This document shows positions 6,905 to 14,922 of a stretch of 34,289 nucleotides of DNA, piece by piece. A model generated the notes under the pieces. The model was not told the origin of the DNA. It did no database searches and saw only the letters and a list, made by a program, of their open reading frames with translations. Origin of the DNA: JALHOQ01 sp038144835 (GTDB lineage: Bacteria; Bdellovibrionota; Bdellovibrionia; Bdellovibrionales; UBA1609); contig JAYQON010000017.1 in the NCBI GenBank assembly GCA_038144835.1, forward strand, positions 1 to 34,289, written 5' to 3'. How positions within the stretch are numbered: position 1 is the first letter of the stretch; each line of letters opens with the position of its first letter. The position numbers and the translations under genes were made by a program.

Positions 6905-8602
6905 ATGATTCGAGCGCTACTGATAACTCTCACACTGGTTGCAGCGGTTCCAGCTATCAGTCAGGAGTTTGATCCCTGTGATGTGTTGCTGTCAGGTTCG
7001 CAAGAACAGGTCTACCACGCTTTTTTTCAATCTTATCAACGCAACTACACAGACGGCTTGGGCGAGCGTGGTTTTATGGGATCCGCGATTCCAAAGACTC
7101 CCCAAACAGACCTTATTGCTCTTGAATATGGTTTGGTCTGGTGGGGTATGAAGTTTAACATTGTACCGTCAATCGAAGAAGCTATTAAGCATCGCCAGCA
7201 GGCCCATGAAATGCACCGCAAGAAAGGCACTCTATATACAGACGTGCTTGTCGCAGGACTGTACATAATTGGCCAGGAGTCTGAACTTCAGTTGGATTTT
7301 GATAAAGAAGGCGCAGGGGCTTTCTTTAAGCCAATTCCCCCAGACAAAATTTTGATGATGATGCAGAGGGGAGCATATGAGGTTCAGCCAGATGGCACCT
7401 ACATCCTTATTCCGGCAGAGCGACTACTGCGCAGGGTTAGCTTGGAAGGTATGACCTATAACAAGGTAGCGCACTTACCTGGTGCTGGCGGCTATAATTC
7501 GATATCTCAATCAGGCTGGGTCGCCTTTAAACAGCATGGGCTACATGATTATTCCGCTTGGAAGCAAACAGACAATGCCAGGCGTTTGAAAAAATTGGCT
7601 CGAAAATTGGTTGAGCAAGGGTATACGATTCGTTTCAATACTGATTACAAGCTGATGCTTGATAAACTCAGGGATCAAAAAAGGACCTACCGTCCTGAAA
7701 AAAAAGAAGGTGAAGATAGTAAGCCTGAGCGAGCAGAGGCAAATCCAGAGTACAATCGATATCGTAACGAAGCCGTTTACAATACGGCACTGGGCAATCT
7801 CTTAGCTGGCAAAGGTTACTCTGTGGGTGTTTACAATCCGCAAGGTCAATTGGTTGCCGGAGAGATTGGCTGGCGTGTGGGCAACCATGTTTACGGTGAT
7901 TCAGTTTTTTACGATGACGACGTGAATCTTGCTAAAATTGCGGCTTTGGCTCTTATGGAAGTTATGGATGCGGCTGGGCAACCATACACCGATCCCGGCA
8001 TGATCACGGCTTATACGGGCTCCATGGGAGCAGAGCTGGTTCCATTTCCCGAGTATCTTAAAAAAATTAAATCCGGGCCGAAGGAAGTAATTCCTCTGCC
8101 AGACTATTGGAATCCCTTAGATGAAGATTATTTGCAGAAAAAGTTAGAGGAAGTTGTTCGGCGTCGCAGTCAGGGTATAACCAAGATGGTGGCTATCAGC
8201 CGCATGCCAAGGGCTTCTAAAGAAGCCCTTGCAATCGCTAGCACATTAGGTCTACAGCGACTCTTTCTAAATATTGTAATTTTGCCTAACAGAGAATCCA
8301 TCGTTGAACATGCTACGCATGCAGATCCCAGCGATATGCCGATTTACCTGCTTTCTAGTCAGCCGCCGGCCATTGGTAAAAGTGCTGCGCAATATCTTAA
8401 CGAGGCGCTCAGCGCAGTCGGTACTGAGGTGCTCTATGTCCACCACCCACGGTTTGCTAAGGACATACGATTGATTGACTTAAAAGTAGTAAAAGACATC
8501 CTTACTCTCGACCTTCAGCTGGATCCGCCTCAGTGGAACTGGTCACTTGAAGGAGGCCTACCACAAATCTCTGTTCCCGTTTGGGCTGCGCCTAAAAGAT
8601 AA
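6905..8602 (+). CDS. exported protein with leucyl/phenylalanyl-tRNA-protein transferase (Aat)-like domain
   Basis: This is a 565-aa protein with a signal peptide (MIRALLITLTLVAAVPAISQ). The Aat pattern is spread over residues about 145-395. PPDKILMMMQRGAYEVQPDG mirrors the Aat segment in which SPERLLMAYRRGIFPW is typical. ARRLKKLARKLVEQGYTIRF mirrors the conserved SRSMKRF-like strand region. GYSVGVYNPQGQLVAGEIGW, YGDSVFYDDDVNLAKIAAL and TGSMGAELVPFPEYL mirror the HSVEVW, GESMFSR-NASK and SLGA-IPR motifs. Family members normally have 200-250 aa and are cytoplasmic N-degron enzymes. Here there are about 125 extra N-terminal and 170 extra C-terminal residues plus an export signal. The usual tRNA-dependent role is therefore doubtful. 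The homology is my reading of motifs, without an alignment score. Confidence 0.65.
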   Translation: MIRALLITLTLVAAVPAISQEFDPCDVLLSGSQEQVYHAFFQSYQRNYTDGLGERGFMGSAIPKTPQTDLIALEYGLVWWGMKFNIVPSIEEAIKHRQQAHEMHRKKGTLYTDVLVAGLYIIGQESELQLDFDKEGAGAFFKPIPPDKILMMMQRGAYEVQPDGTYILIPAERLLRRVSLEGMTYNKVAHLPGAGGYNSISQSGWVAFKQHGLHDYSAWKQTDNARRLKKLARKLVEQGYTIRFNTDYKLMLDKLRDQKRTYRPEKKEGEDSKPERAEANPEYNRYRNEAVYNTALGNLLAGKGYSVGVYNPQGQLVAGEIGWRVGNHVYGDSVFYDDDVNLAKIAALALMEVMDAAGQPYTDPGMITAYTGSMGAELVPFPEYLKKIKSGPKEVIPLPDYWNPLDEDYLQKKLEEVVRRRSQGITKMVAISRMPRASKEALAIASTLGLQRLFLNIVILPNRESIVEHATHADPSDMPIYLLSSQPPAIGKSAAQYLNEALSAVGTEVLYVHHPRFAKDIRLIDLKVVKDILTLDLQLDPPQWNWSLEGGLPQISVPVWAAPKR

Positions 8603-8609
8603 ATGTTTT

Positions 8610-8652
8610 AATCCCTTCAAGCCGTGAGTCTTGTATCGCGGCTAGAGGGATT
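8610..8652. other. two-part stem-loop between the Aat-like and TMTC-like genes
   Basis: AATCCCT (8610-8616) pairs with AGGGATT (8646-8652), and AGCCG (8620-8624) with CGGCT (8639-8643). This leaves a 14-nt loop. It sits 7 bp after the upstream stop. There is no T-run on either side, so it could be a Rho-dependent end, a processing site or a barrier to exonucleases. It is not a classic terminator. Confidence 0.45.
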
Positions 8653-8670
8653 GATGGATAATAAGCGGGT

Positions 8671-10371
8671 ATGCCTCAAAGATCTGGCCTAAAGCCCGCG
8701 TATGTTTGGTCACTGGCGTTGATAGTGATCTTAGCTAGCGTAGTCTTGTTTTATCAAAGCTGGCACCATCCCTTTATTCTCGACGACGTAAACAAAATTG
8801 AAAACAATCCGGATGTTCGCTCTCCTCGTTTAAGCATTAAGACACTATTTTATAACTACAACGAACTTCATGCCCACACCCGTAATGATCCGTCGCGACC
8901 TGTGACATTTTTAATATATTGGATATGTTGGCAGGTTGGGAACGGATCAACCGTTCCTTTTCACATTTTAAACAGTTTTATCCACGCCATATGTGCACTC
9001 CTTGTCGGTCTACTAGTTGCTAAATTGCCGGCGCATCATTTACGTTCGGGTTCTTTGTTTGTAGCTGCGGCTTCTTCCAGTCTGCTTTTTCTCTCTTTTC
9101 CGTTAAACGCCGGAACGGTAATCTACATGTACGGGTTGAGCGACCTTTTGTCGGCGATGTTTGCTCTATTAATTTTAAACAGAGTAAGTTCGCCGCAGCC
9201 CTTGGGCGGTAAAGAGCTGGTAGGGATCGCTTCTCTATTTGTACTGTCTCTGGGAGCAAAGCAAAGTTCAGTTGTGATACCCGCGATGGCTCTGATCTGC
9301 AATCCGCGGCAGCGACAGACAATAATGGTTCTATTTATTTTGGTGGGACTGTACCTTGTTTCCAGATTTCTGCAATTTGGTCGCTTAGGAGATCTTGAAG
9401 CCCATGACGTTTATCGCTTCGGGGATTATTTCACGTCCCAAGGCGTGATGATTTTTAAATATCTAAAATTAATTTTTTGGCCTTTAGGCTTTTGTGTGGA
9501 TCACGCGATCTTCCCACGTCACTATTCACCTTCTATACGGCTATTGGCGTGGATTTCCATAGCTGCGCTGACGATTGCTTCTGTTTGGGCCTATTGTCGT
9601 TCGCAAAGACTCCTCAGAATTCTAGCTCTCGGATGGCTTCTGTGGTTAATCAGTTTGTTACCCACCAGTTCATTTTTTCCAACGGCTGACCTCTTTGTTG
9701 AACGACGGGCTTACCTGGCAACAGTCGGAGTAGCTTTGTCTGTTGGCGGGTTAGTCACTCAACTGCAGAGGCGCTTATTTTCTGCAGGGCTTATCCTTGT
9801 ATCGTTAGTCATTATATTTAATTCAGTCTTGAGTTGGGCGAGAATTGAAGTCTTTGGTCGGAAAGAAAAAGTATGGGAAGAGGTTTTATCTCTGTACCCT
9901 GGCGATCATCGCGCTTCTTTGAATCTATCTACGGCCTATTTGGAAGATCGGCGTTGGTCTGAAGCTAAGCAATTGCTTGAACAAATAGTGCGCGAAAATC
10001 CAAAACATTTTCAGGCCTGGGTGAATTTAGGTGCTATTCACCAGTCAGACTTAAGCCCCTATCAAAATCTTGAATTGGCTTCGATTTATTACCAAAAAGT
10101 TTTGGACCTAGAACCCAATAATTTGAATGCTCTTTCGAACGCCGGCTATTTGATGCTCACGATCAACAATCCACAGAAGGCGCAAAAGCTCTTCGCGCAC
10201 GCTTTGGCGATTAGCCCTAAATCACCTCAATATCATGTTGGCGCGGGGCGCGCGGCCTTAATGATGGGTGAGCGAGAAAGGGCGCGCGGCCATTTTAATG
10301 ACGCTCTTTATTGGGATCCCAATTTTAAAGCCGCGCAGCTAGGAATACGTGAGATCAACGAGGCAAAATAA
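8671..10371 (+). CDS. TMTC-like polytopic membrane protein with C-terminal TPR repeats
   Basis: This is a 566-aa protein. About ten hydrophobic segments span residues 11-385. The first loop carries an acidic pair in FILDDVNKIENNPDVR (Asp38-Asp39), the position and style of the catalytic loop of GT-C glycosyltransferases of the TMTC/PMT kind. A later ERRAYLATVG (344-353) matches the ER-YLPSVG motif of TMTC proteins. The last 165 residues contain about four TPRs (for example EDRRWSEAKQLLEQIVRENP and PQKAQKLFAHALAISPKSP). By family analogy it would transfer a sugar from a lipid-linked donor to envelope proteins, with the TPRs binding substrate. Acceptor and donor are unknown. No strong Shine-Dalgarno precedes the ATG. 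Confidence 0.75.
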   Translation: MPQRSGLKPAYVWSLALIVILASVVLFYQSWHHPFILDDVNKIENNPDVRSPRLSIKTLFYNYNELHAHTRNDPSRPVTFLIYWICWQVGNGSTVPFHILNSFIHAICALLVGLLVAKLPAHHLRSGSLFVAAASSSLLFLSFPLNAGTVIYMYGLSDLLSAMFALLILNRVSSPQPLGGKELVGIASLFVLSLGAKQSSVVIPAMALICNPRQRQTIMVLFILVGLYLVSRFLQFGRLGDLEAHDVYRFGDYFTSQGVMIFKYLKLIFWPLGFCVDHAIFPRHYSPSIRLLAWISIAALTIASVWAYCRSQRLLRILALGWLLWLISLLPTSSFFPTADLFVERRAYLATVGVALSVGGLVTQLQRRLFSAGLILVSLVIIFNSVLSWARIEVFGRKEKVWEEVLSLYPGDHRASLNLSTAYLEDRRWSEAKQLLEQIVRENPKHFQAWVNLGAIHQSDLSPYQNLELASIYYQKVLDLEPNNLNALSNAGYLMLTINNPQKAQKLFAHALAISPKSPQYHVGAGRAALMMGERERARGHFNDALYWDPNFKAAQLGIREINEAK

Positions 10372-10455
10372 GGGCTCACTGAGCGTCAACTGACAGTGCA
10401 AAATAATCATAAATATTGTTTAGGTTTTGGGGCGTCAAAACTTTACGCCTATCGG

Positions 10456-10483
10456 CCTCCGGGCTTAACTTCGCGCCCAGAGG
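10456..10483 (+). promoter_or_regulatory. leader stem-loop before the Cys-microprotein gene
   Basis: CCTC (10456-10459) and GGGC (10461-10464) can pair with GAGG (10480-10483) and GCCC (10475-10478), with one C/A mismatch between them. The CCTCC at 10456-10460 could instead pair with the very strong Shine-Dalgarno AAGGAGGTGA at 10507-10516. Two mutually exclusive folds, one hiding the ribosome site, are therefore possible. This is speculative and read by eye. Confidence 0.25.
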
Positions 10484-10520
10484 GAGCGCACTACGAGCTC
10501 CGTCATAAGGAGGTGACTTC

Positions 10521-10790
10521 ATGTTCAAGAAAGCTTTTGCTGTAGCGGGGCTTGTGCTGGCATCCGCCAGCCCATTGGCTCAGGCTTTGACTATGAATGA
10601 TTGTGCACAGTTGGTTCGTAACTCTAATGAATATTATAGCTGCGTTGACCAGGTGTACGCTGAGCAAAATGCTCAACAATCAAGTGGATCCCTGCATTCA
10701 AATGGATGGGTAGACAACTCCATTTCGTGCAGTGAACTTGTGCGCTGGCCTGAACTCTTTTGGGAATGCCAGGCAGAAAATAGTCCGTAA
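10521..10790 (+). CDS. small exported four-cysteine protein, unknown function
   Basis: This is an 89-aa precursor with a signal peptide ending QALT (cleavage near residue 22-24). The mature part has about 65 residues and four Cys (DC, SC, SC and EC contexts) in two similar halves: NDCAQLVRNSNEYYSCV and ISCSELVRWPELFWECQ. Each half reads Cys, an ELVR/QLVR core, then an aromatic and Cys 12-13 residues later, which suggests an internally duplicated disulfide hairpin. The Shine-Dalgarno AAGGAGGTGA is a full complement to the 16S tail, seven nt before the ATG, so translation should be very strong. No family is recognised. Confidence 0.75.
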   Translation: MFKKAFAVAGLVLASASPLAQALTMNDCAQLVRNSNEYYSCVDQVYAEQNAQQSSGSLHSNGWVDNSISCSELVRWPELFWECQAENSP

Positions 10791-10815
10791 TTAGTCATCG
10801 AAGATTATTTTAAAA

Positions 10816-10843
10816 ATCAGCCGGCACATCTGTGCCGGTTGAT
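10816..10843. terminator. GC-rich inverted repeat after the Cys-microprotein gene (possible terminator)
   Basis: ATCAGCCGGCACA (10816-10828) pairs along its full length with TGTGCCGGTTGAT (10831-10843), allowing one G-T pair. On the plus strand the hairpin is not followed by a T-run. On the minus strand it is followed by TTTTTAAAAT, although no minus gene ends nearby. It most likely insulates the microprotein gene from the downstream operon. Confidence 0.5.
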
Positions 10844-10876
10844 GAGTCAGGTCTAAGGTCCGGTGGGTGCCATTGT

Positions 10877-10928
10877 AGTAAGGTCAGGTCTTCCGAAAGC
10901 GACATATTTGTCCTAACCTTTCCTTACT
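10877..10928 (+). promoter_or_regulatory. stem-loop in the leader of the pyrimidine-catabolism operon
   Basis: AGTAAGG (10877-10883) pairs with CCTTACT (10922-10928). After a 2x2 internal loop, AGGT (10886-10889) pairs with ACCT (10916-10919). The stem ends four bases before the AGGGAG Shine-Dalgarno (10933-10938) of the dehydrogenase gene. Its position suits an operator (inverted repeat) or an RNA element controlling the operon. I see no match to a named riboswitch. Confidence 0.4.
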
Positions 10929-10947
10929 CGCAAGGGAGACTCTTTTA

Positions 10948-12423
10948 ATGCGGACTATTCTTCCAAAAGAGCCTGTTAGTGCTCACTGTTTTGTGGATGG
11001 TGCATGGGTCGAGGGTGAGCATACAAGTGGAGAGATATTTTCGCCTTTCGATGGCAGCAAAATAGGACGATGCTCGGTTCCCAGCTTATCTCAGATTGAC
11101 AGTGCTATTGAGTCAGCAGCTCGCGCTCAGATCCATTGGGCAAAGCTACCTATAAAGGAGCGCAGCAAAATTCTGTTTAATTTTCGTAATATACTTTTGC
11201 GCCAGGCTGAGGACATTTCCCACTTGAAGAGCTCGGAGAGTGGTAAAACCTTTGACGAGGCTTTTGCTGGTCTCATGAAGGGTATAGAAGTTTTGGAGTT
11301 CGCACTGGCGATTCAAAACTTAGACCTCGGCGGCAAGCTTGAGGTTTCGAGGGGAGTGTCTTGCGAATACCGACGTGAACCCCTGGGAGTAATTGCCAAT
11401 ATAACACCCTTTAACTTCCCAGCAATGGTGCCGATGTGGACGATTCCCATCGCTTTAGCCTTGGGTAATGCATACGTATGGAAGCCATCTGAAAAAACCC
11501 CGCTAACTTCGGTGAAAATTGTAGAAGCTTTGAAGGAAGCTGGCCTACCGCCAGGAGTTTTTACTGTCCTACATGGTGGAAGTGAGACAGTGGATGCAAT
11601 TATTGATCATTCTAAAATAAAAGCTGTTGGTTTTGTTGGCTCCAGTAAAGTGGCAAGACTTGTATATAGTCGCGGCAGTTTGCTTGGTAAACGCGTCCTA
11701 GCTCTTGGGGGAGCAAAAAATCACATCATATTACTTCCTGATGCTGATCCCGAAATTAGTGGTCCAGGCATCAGTGATTCATTTACGGGTTGTGCTGGGC
11801 AGCGCTGTATGGCGGCTTCAGTTCTTCTCGCTGTAGGAAATGTTGATTCCCATATTGAACGAGTTCTCAAGCGCGCGAGTTCGCTTGAGCTTGGTACAGA
11901 TATGGGGGCTCTTATCACAAAAAAACAAGTTGAATTTTTAACCGGCGCCATTGCGAGGGCTGAAAAAGGCGGAGCGAAAGTTCTATTAGATGGACGAAAT
12001 GCAAAGCCTCCCAAAGGTATGGAGAATGGGAATTGGTTGGGGCCCACCATACTTGACAATATCCAGCCGGGTAGTGAGCCCGCGACCGTCGAGCTTTTTG
12101 GACCTATTCTCAGTATTATTCGGTGCAGAGATGTCTCGCAGGCTCTTCAGATTCAAGCGGCTAGTGAATATGGCAATGCTTGCTCCGTATTTACAGCGAG
12201 CGGTGCGTTGGCTGATCGAGTTGCACGTCAAGCCATTTCGGGAATGGTTGGAATCAATGTGGGAGTACCTGTGCCACGCGAGCCATTCTCATTCGGTGGA
12301 GTCCACGCTTCTAAGTATGGCTATGGCGATATCACGGGACACCAAAGCCTCAATTTTTGGTCGGACACAAAAAAGATAACCGCAAAATGGGAAAATCAGA
12401 CCGACTCCAATTGGATGTCTTGA
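10948..12423 (+). CDS. CoA-acylating methylmalonate/malonate-semialdehyde dehydrogenase-type ALDH
   Basis: This 491-aa member of the aldehyde dehydrogenase superfamily is of the MMSDH branch. The Rossmann segment includes ITPFNFPAMVPMWTIPIALA and KPSEKTPLT. The usual ELGGK general-base motif is replaced by LALGGAKNHIILLPDAD, which is characteristic of MMSDH. The nucleophile is Cys287 in CAGQRCMAAS. PFSFGGVHASKYGYGDI near the C-terminus is also typical of MMSDH. Such enzymes turn (methyl)malonate semialdehyde plus CoA and NAD into propionyl- or acetyl-CoA. As the first gene of the URC-type operon, its likely substrate is malonate semialdehyde derived from 3-hydroxypropionate. The 3-hydroxypropionate dehydrogenase itself is not in the window. 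Shine-Dalgarno AGGGAG lies 9 nt upstream. Confidence 0.88.
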   Translation: MRTILPKEPVSAHCFVDGAWVEGEHTSGEIFSPFDGSKIGRCSVPSLSQIDSAIESAARAQIHWAKLPIKERSKILFNFRNILLRQAEDISHLKSSESGKTFDEAFAGLMKGIEVLEFALAIQNLDLGGKLEVSRGVSCEYRREPLGVIANITPFNFPAMVPMWTIPIALALGNAYVWKPSEKTPLTSVKIVEALKEAGLPPGVFTVLHGGSETVDAIIDHSKIKAVGFVGSSKVARLVYSRGSLLGKRVLALGGAKNHIILLPDADPEISGPGISDSFTGCAGQRCMAASVLLAVGNVDSHIERVLKRASSLELGTDMGALITKKQVEFLTGAIARAEKGGAKVLLDGRNAKPPKGMENGNWLGPTILDNIQPGSEPATVELFGPILSIIRCRDVSQALQIQAASEYGNACSVFTASGALADRVARQAISGMVGINVGVPVPREPFSFGGVHASKYGYGDITGHQSLNFWSDTKKITAKWENQTDSNWMS

Positions 12424-12434
12424 GGAATTTGTGA

Positions 12435-13694
12435 ATGATAGAAAAAAATAAGAGGTCAAATCATGTCATTTTGGCAACGCATCGAAATTTAAAATTCCGT
12501 GAAACTATTCCGATTCAATGGGGAGCTAAAAATCCCATGGAGCGAGGACCCGTTGTCGCTTCAACAACGAATTCGAAGTATCGCAACTCCATTGGAACAC
12601 ATAGTGGTTCCTATTCTGTCTACCGTGCACTTTCTATTGCCAGTGGTAAGTTTCGCTCACAGCACCGACCAGATCTCAGTAATACGCAATCTCCTGTAAA
12701 AATTGGGCCGTTTAGCCAATGGAGTGATCCCTCTAAAATTGTGTCTTTGGATCCGTGGGGGCTAGATCCACAAATGCACTTCCAGGAGCTTTTTGACAGA
12801 GGTATAGACATTCGCCCAACGATTGCTGTAACTCAGGCGCATCTCAAAATTAGCGAAATCACCGACGCGATCGAGACTGGCCGCTTGCGTGTCGACGGCC
12901 AAGTAGTCAAAGAAAATTTTGACGTAAAAGTGACCAAAGTAGCTATTGACCCGGTCTGGTATTTGCCAGGAATTGCTCAAAGAATGAATATCGATGAAGG
13001 AGATCTGAGACGCATAATTTTTCAAGAGACGGGTGGTATGTACCCCGAATTTATCACTCGTCCTGATCTGAAAGTTTGGCTACCTCCGATCGGAAGCACT
13101 ACCGCTTATATTTTTGGAGATGCAGGTCTTTTATCGAAACCTGATATTGAGCTGACCTGCCGAGTGCATGATGAATGCAATGGATCTGACGTTTTCGGAT
13201 CTGACATTTGTACGTGCCGGCCTTATCTGATGTTTGGTATCGAAGATGCCGCGCGGACGGCTCAAAGAGGCGGTGTAGGAATTATTGTCTACTACAGAAA
13301 AGAAGGCCGTGCTCTTGGTGAAGTCACTAAATTTCTTGTCTATAATGCGCGTAAACGTCAAGACGGTGGCGATACGGCTGCGACATATTTTCAAAGAACC
13401 GAATGTGTCGCGGGTACTGAGGATGCACGTTTCCAAGAATTTATGCCCGATTGCCTACACTTTTTTGGGATCAAAAAAATTCATAATCTACATTCGATGA
13501 GCAATATGAAATATGAGGCGATTGTGAATAGTGGGATTGAGGTTGCTCGTCGAATTTCTATTCCTGATGAACTGATCCCTCAAGACGCTAAGGTAGAAAT
13601 CGAAGCCAAAAAAGCAGCTGGATATTTTAGCCATGCGCCAACCAAAAACCTAAGCCAGCTAAAAAAAGTCAAAGGTCGTGGCATTGATGAATGA
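12435..13694 (+). CDS. urc1: URC1-type GTP cyclohydrolase II-like protein (pyrimidine catabolism)
   Basis: This 419-aa protein has about 200 N-terminal residues not found in RibA, followed by a GTP-cyclohydrolase-II-like domain. The zinc triad is present as Cys248, Cys259 and Cys261 (VHDECNG...SDICTCRPYL). YYRKEGRALG (287-296) matches the RibA HRQEGRNIG motif. GTEDARFQ, with Asp330 and Arg332, aligns with the catalytic Asp-x-Arg of RibA. N-terminal length and neighbours (URC4, UPRT, uridine kinase) identify it as URC1, which acts in uracil catabolism rather than in riboflavin synthesis. Known biology comes mainly from the yeast Lachancea kluyveri, where URC1 is required for uracil breakdown. 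The exact reaction remains poorly defined. The gene starts 12 nt after the dehydrogenase stop, with GAGGAA before the ATG. Confidence 0.85.
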   Translation: MIEKNKRSNHVILATHRNLKFRETIPIQWGAKNPMERGPVVASTTNSKYRNSIGTHSGSYSVYRALSIASGKFRSQHRPDLSNTQSPVKIGPFSQWSDPSKIVSLDPWGLDPQMHFQELFDRGIDIRPTIAVTQAHLKISEITDAIETGRLRVDGQVVKENFDVKVTKVAIDPVWYLPGIAQRMNIDEGDLRRIIFQETGGMYPEFITRPDLKVWLPPIGSTTAYIFGDAGLLSKPDIELTCRVHDECNGSDVFGSDICTCRPYLMFGIEDAARTAQRGGVGIIVYYRKEGRALGEVTKFLVYNARKRQDGGDTAATYFQRTECVAGTEDARFQEFMPDCLHFFGIKKIHNLHSMSNMKYEAIVNSGIEVARRISIPDELIPQDAKVEIEAKKAAGYFSHAPTKNLSQLKKVKGRGIDE

Positions 13695-14910
13695 CATGCA
13701 GTTAACAGAAGCAGAAATACAGTTTATTTTATCGCCTAAGGCGATTCGCGAACGTGCCTCTTTAATTTTTGAGAGGACGGTTAAAGGGAATGGTTTTTTC
13801 GTCTATAATCCTAGTAAATTGAAGGCCACCGTTGACTATGTGATGCAGGTCATTCGCCACAATTATCCAAATTTGGAAATTCCCTTTCACTCTCGGTGGG
13901 GCCACTTTCAGGCTGGTGGCATTGATCGTAAGGCACAATTGCTGAGCGCAGTCTCTTCTCTGGACAAAATGGAGCAAGCGCGCGTGCAAATTGATTTAGT
14001 AGTTACTTCTGTGCTTTTAGACGCCGGTGCTGGACAAGATTGGAGTTATCAGGAAGTTTCCTCCGGACAGTCATTTTCCCGTTCTGAGGGACTTGGTGTT
14101 GCCAGTTTTCATATGTTTATGTCGAAAATCATGAGTTCAGAAGCACAAGCCTTGCGCGTCGAAGCGGAAGGCCTTAAGCGCATTTCAGTGGCCGACTTTA
14201 ATTCGGCCTTTCAGGTTTCTGACCAAAATCAATTGGTCGGCATTGAGGGGCGCGTTGAGCTCCTCAATAGGCTGGGGCAAGTTCTGGGCCGTCGTACCAT
14301 GTTTAGAGATGGGCGCCCGGGAAACATTTTGGACTTCCTGGTCGAAACCTACGGTGAGCGAATCCCAGCCTCCGGCATTTTGAGAGCCGTGCTTGAAGGC
14401 TTTGGAGAAATCTGGCCTGGTCGAGTGCGCGCAAACGGTAGAAGCCTGGGCGATGTTTGGGTACATTCGCAGCTCAAAGGCCAAGGAGAATTCAATTCTA
14501 TAATTCCATTTCATAAGCTCTCTCAGTGGTTGACGTACTCGCTCATCGAACCTATTACCAGTGCCGGCATTGAAGTCTTTGGCATTGAGGATTTAACGGG
14601 GCTTGCCGAGTATCGCAATGGTGGTTTGTTTATTGATTCGGAATTGATAACCCTTCGCGATTCAGAAAAATTTGAGATTGAATGGCAAGTTGGTTCAGAT
14701 CTAGTTATTGAATGGCGAGCGATGACCGTTTATTTGTTAGATCGTGTAGGAACTGAAATTCAAAAGGAATTGGGACAAACAGCGAGCTCTTTTCCTTTGG
14801 CGAAGGTTTTAGAAGGTGGCACATGGTGGGCTGGGCGTTTCTTGGCTCGAGATCGACGTCCCGGTGGAGTTTCCCCAATCAAGGTGCGCAGTGACGGAAC
14901 GGTATTTTAG
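13687..14910 (+). CDS. urc4: URC4-type protein (DUF1688), uracil catabolism
   Basis: This protein of about 407 aa belongs to the DUF1688/URC4 family. Recognisable family stretches include SPKAIRERASLIFE, IPFHSRWGHFQAGGIDR, DAGAGQDWSYQE, SGQSFSRSEGLGVASF, FRDGRPGNILDFL and RAMTVYLLDRVG. It has no signal peptide and no membrane segment, so it is cytoplasmic. The ATG at 13687 overlaps the URC1 stop by 8 nt; a GTG at 13678 and an ATG at 13696 are alternatives. The overlap implies translational coupling and probably equimolar production with URC1. No catalytic mechanism is established for the family. Conserved Asp, His, Trp and Arg residues in the N-terminal third are candidates for an active site. 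The call rests on both sequence pattern and context. Confidence 0.85.
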   Translation: MNDMQLTEAEIQFILSPKAIRERASLIFERTVKGNGFFVYNPSKLKATVDYVMQVIRHNYPNLEIPFHSRWGHFQAGGIDRKAQLLSAVSSLDKMEQARVQIDLVVTSVLLDAGAGQDWSYQEVSSGQSFSRSEGLGVASFHMFMSKIMSSEAQALRVEAEGLKRISVADFNSAFQVSDQNQLVGIEGRVELLNRLGQVLGRRTMFRDGRPGNILDFLVETYGERIPASGILRAVLEGFGEIWPGRVRANGRSLGDVWVHSQLKGQGEFNSIIPFHKLSQWLTYSLIEPITSAGIEVFGIEDLTGLAEYRNGGLFIDSELITLRDSEKFEIEWQVGSDLVIEWRAMTVYLLDRVGTEIQKELGQTASSFPLAKVLEGGTWWAGRFLARDRRPGGVSPIKVRSDGTVF

Positions 14911-14922
14911 ATAGGGGGTAGT

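Noticed and set aside
10948..12423. MMSDH of valine catabolism
   Set aside because: Sequence alone would allow it, but no valine-pathway gene is adjacent and it is the first gene of the URC operon. The role in malonate semialdehyde oxidation is preferred on context, not proven.
12435..13694. Riboflavin biosynthesis GTP cyclohydrolase II (ribA)
   Set aside because: The 200-residue N-terminal part and the URC4/UPRT/uridine-kinase neighbours indicate URC1, and no other riboflavin gene is near. The zinc and catalytic residues are shared by both families.
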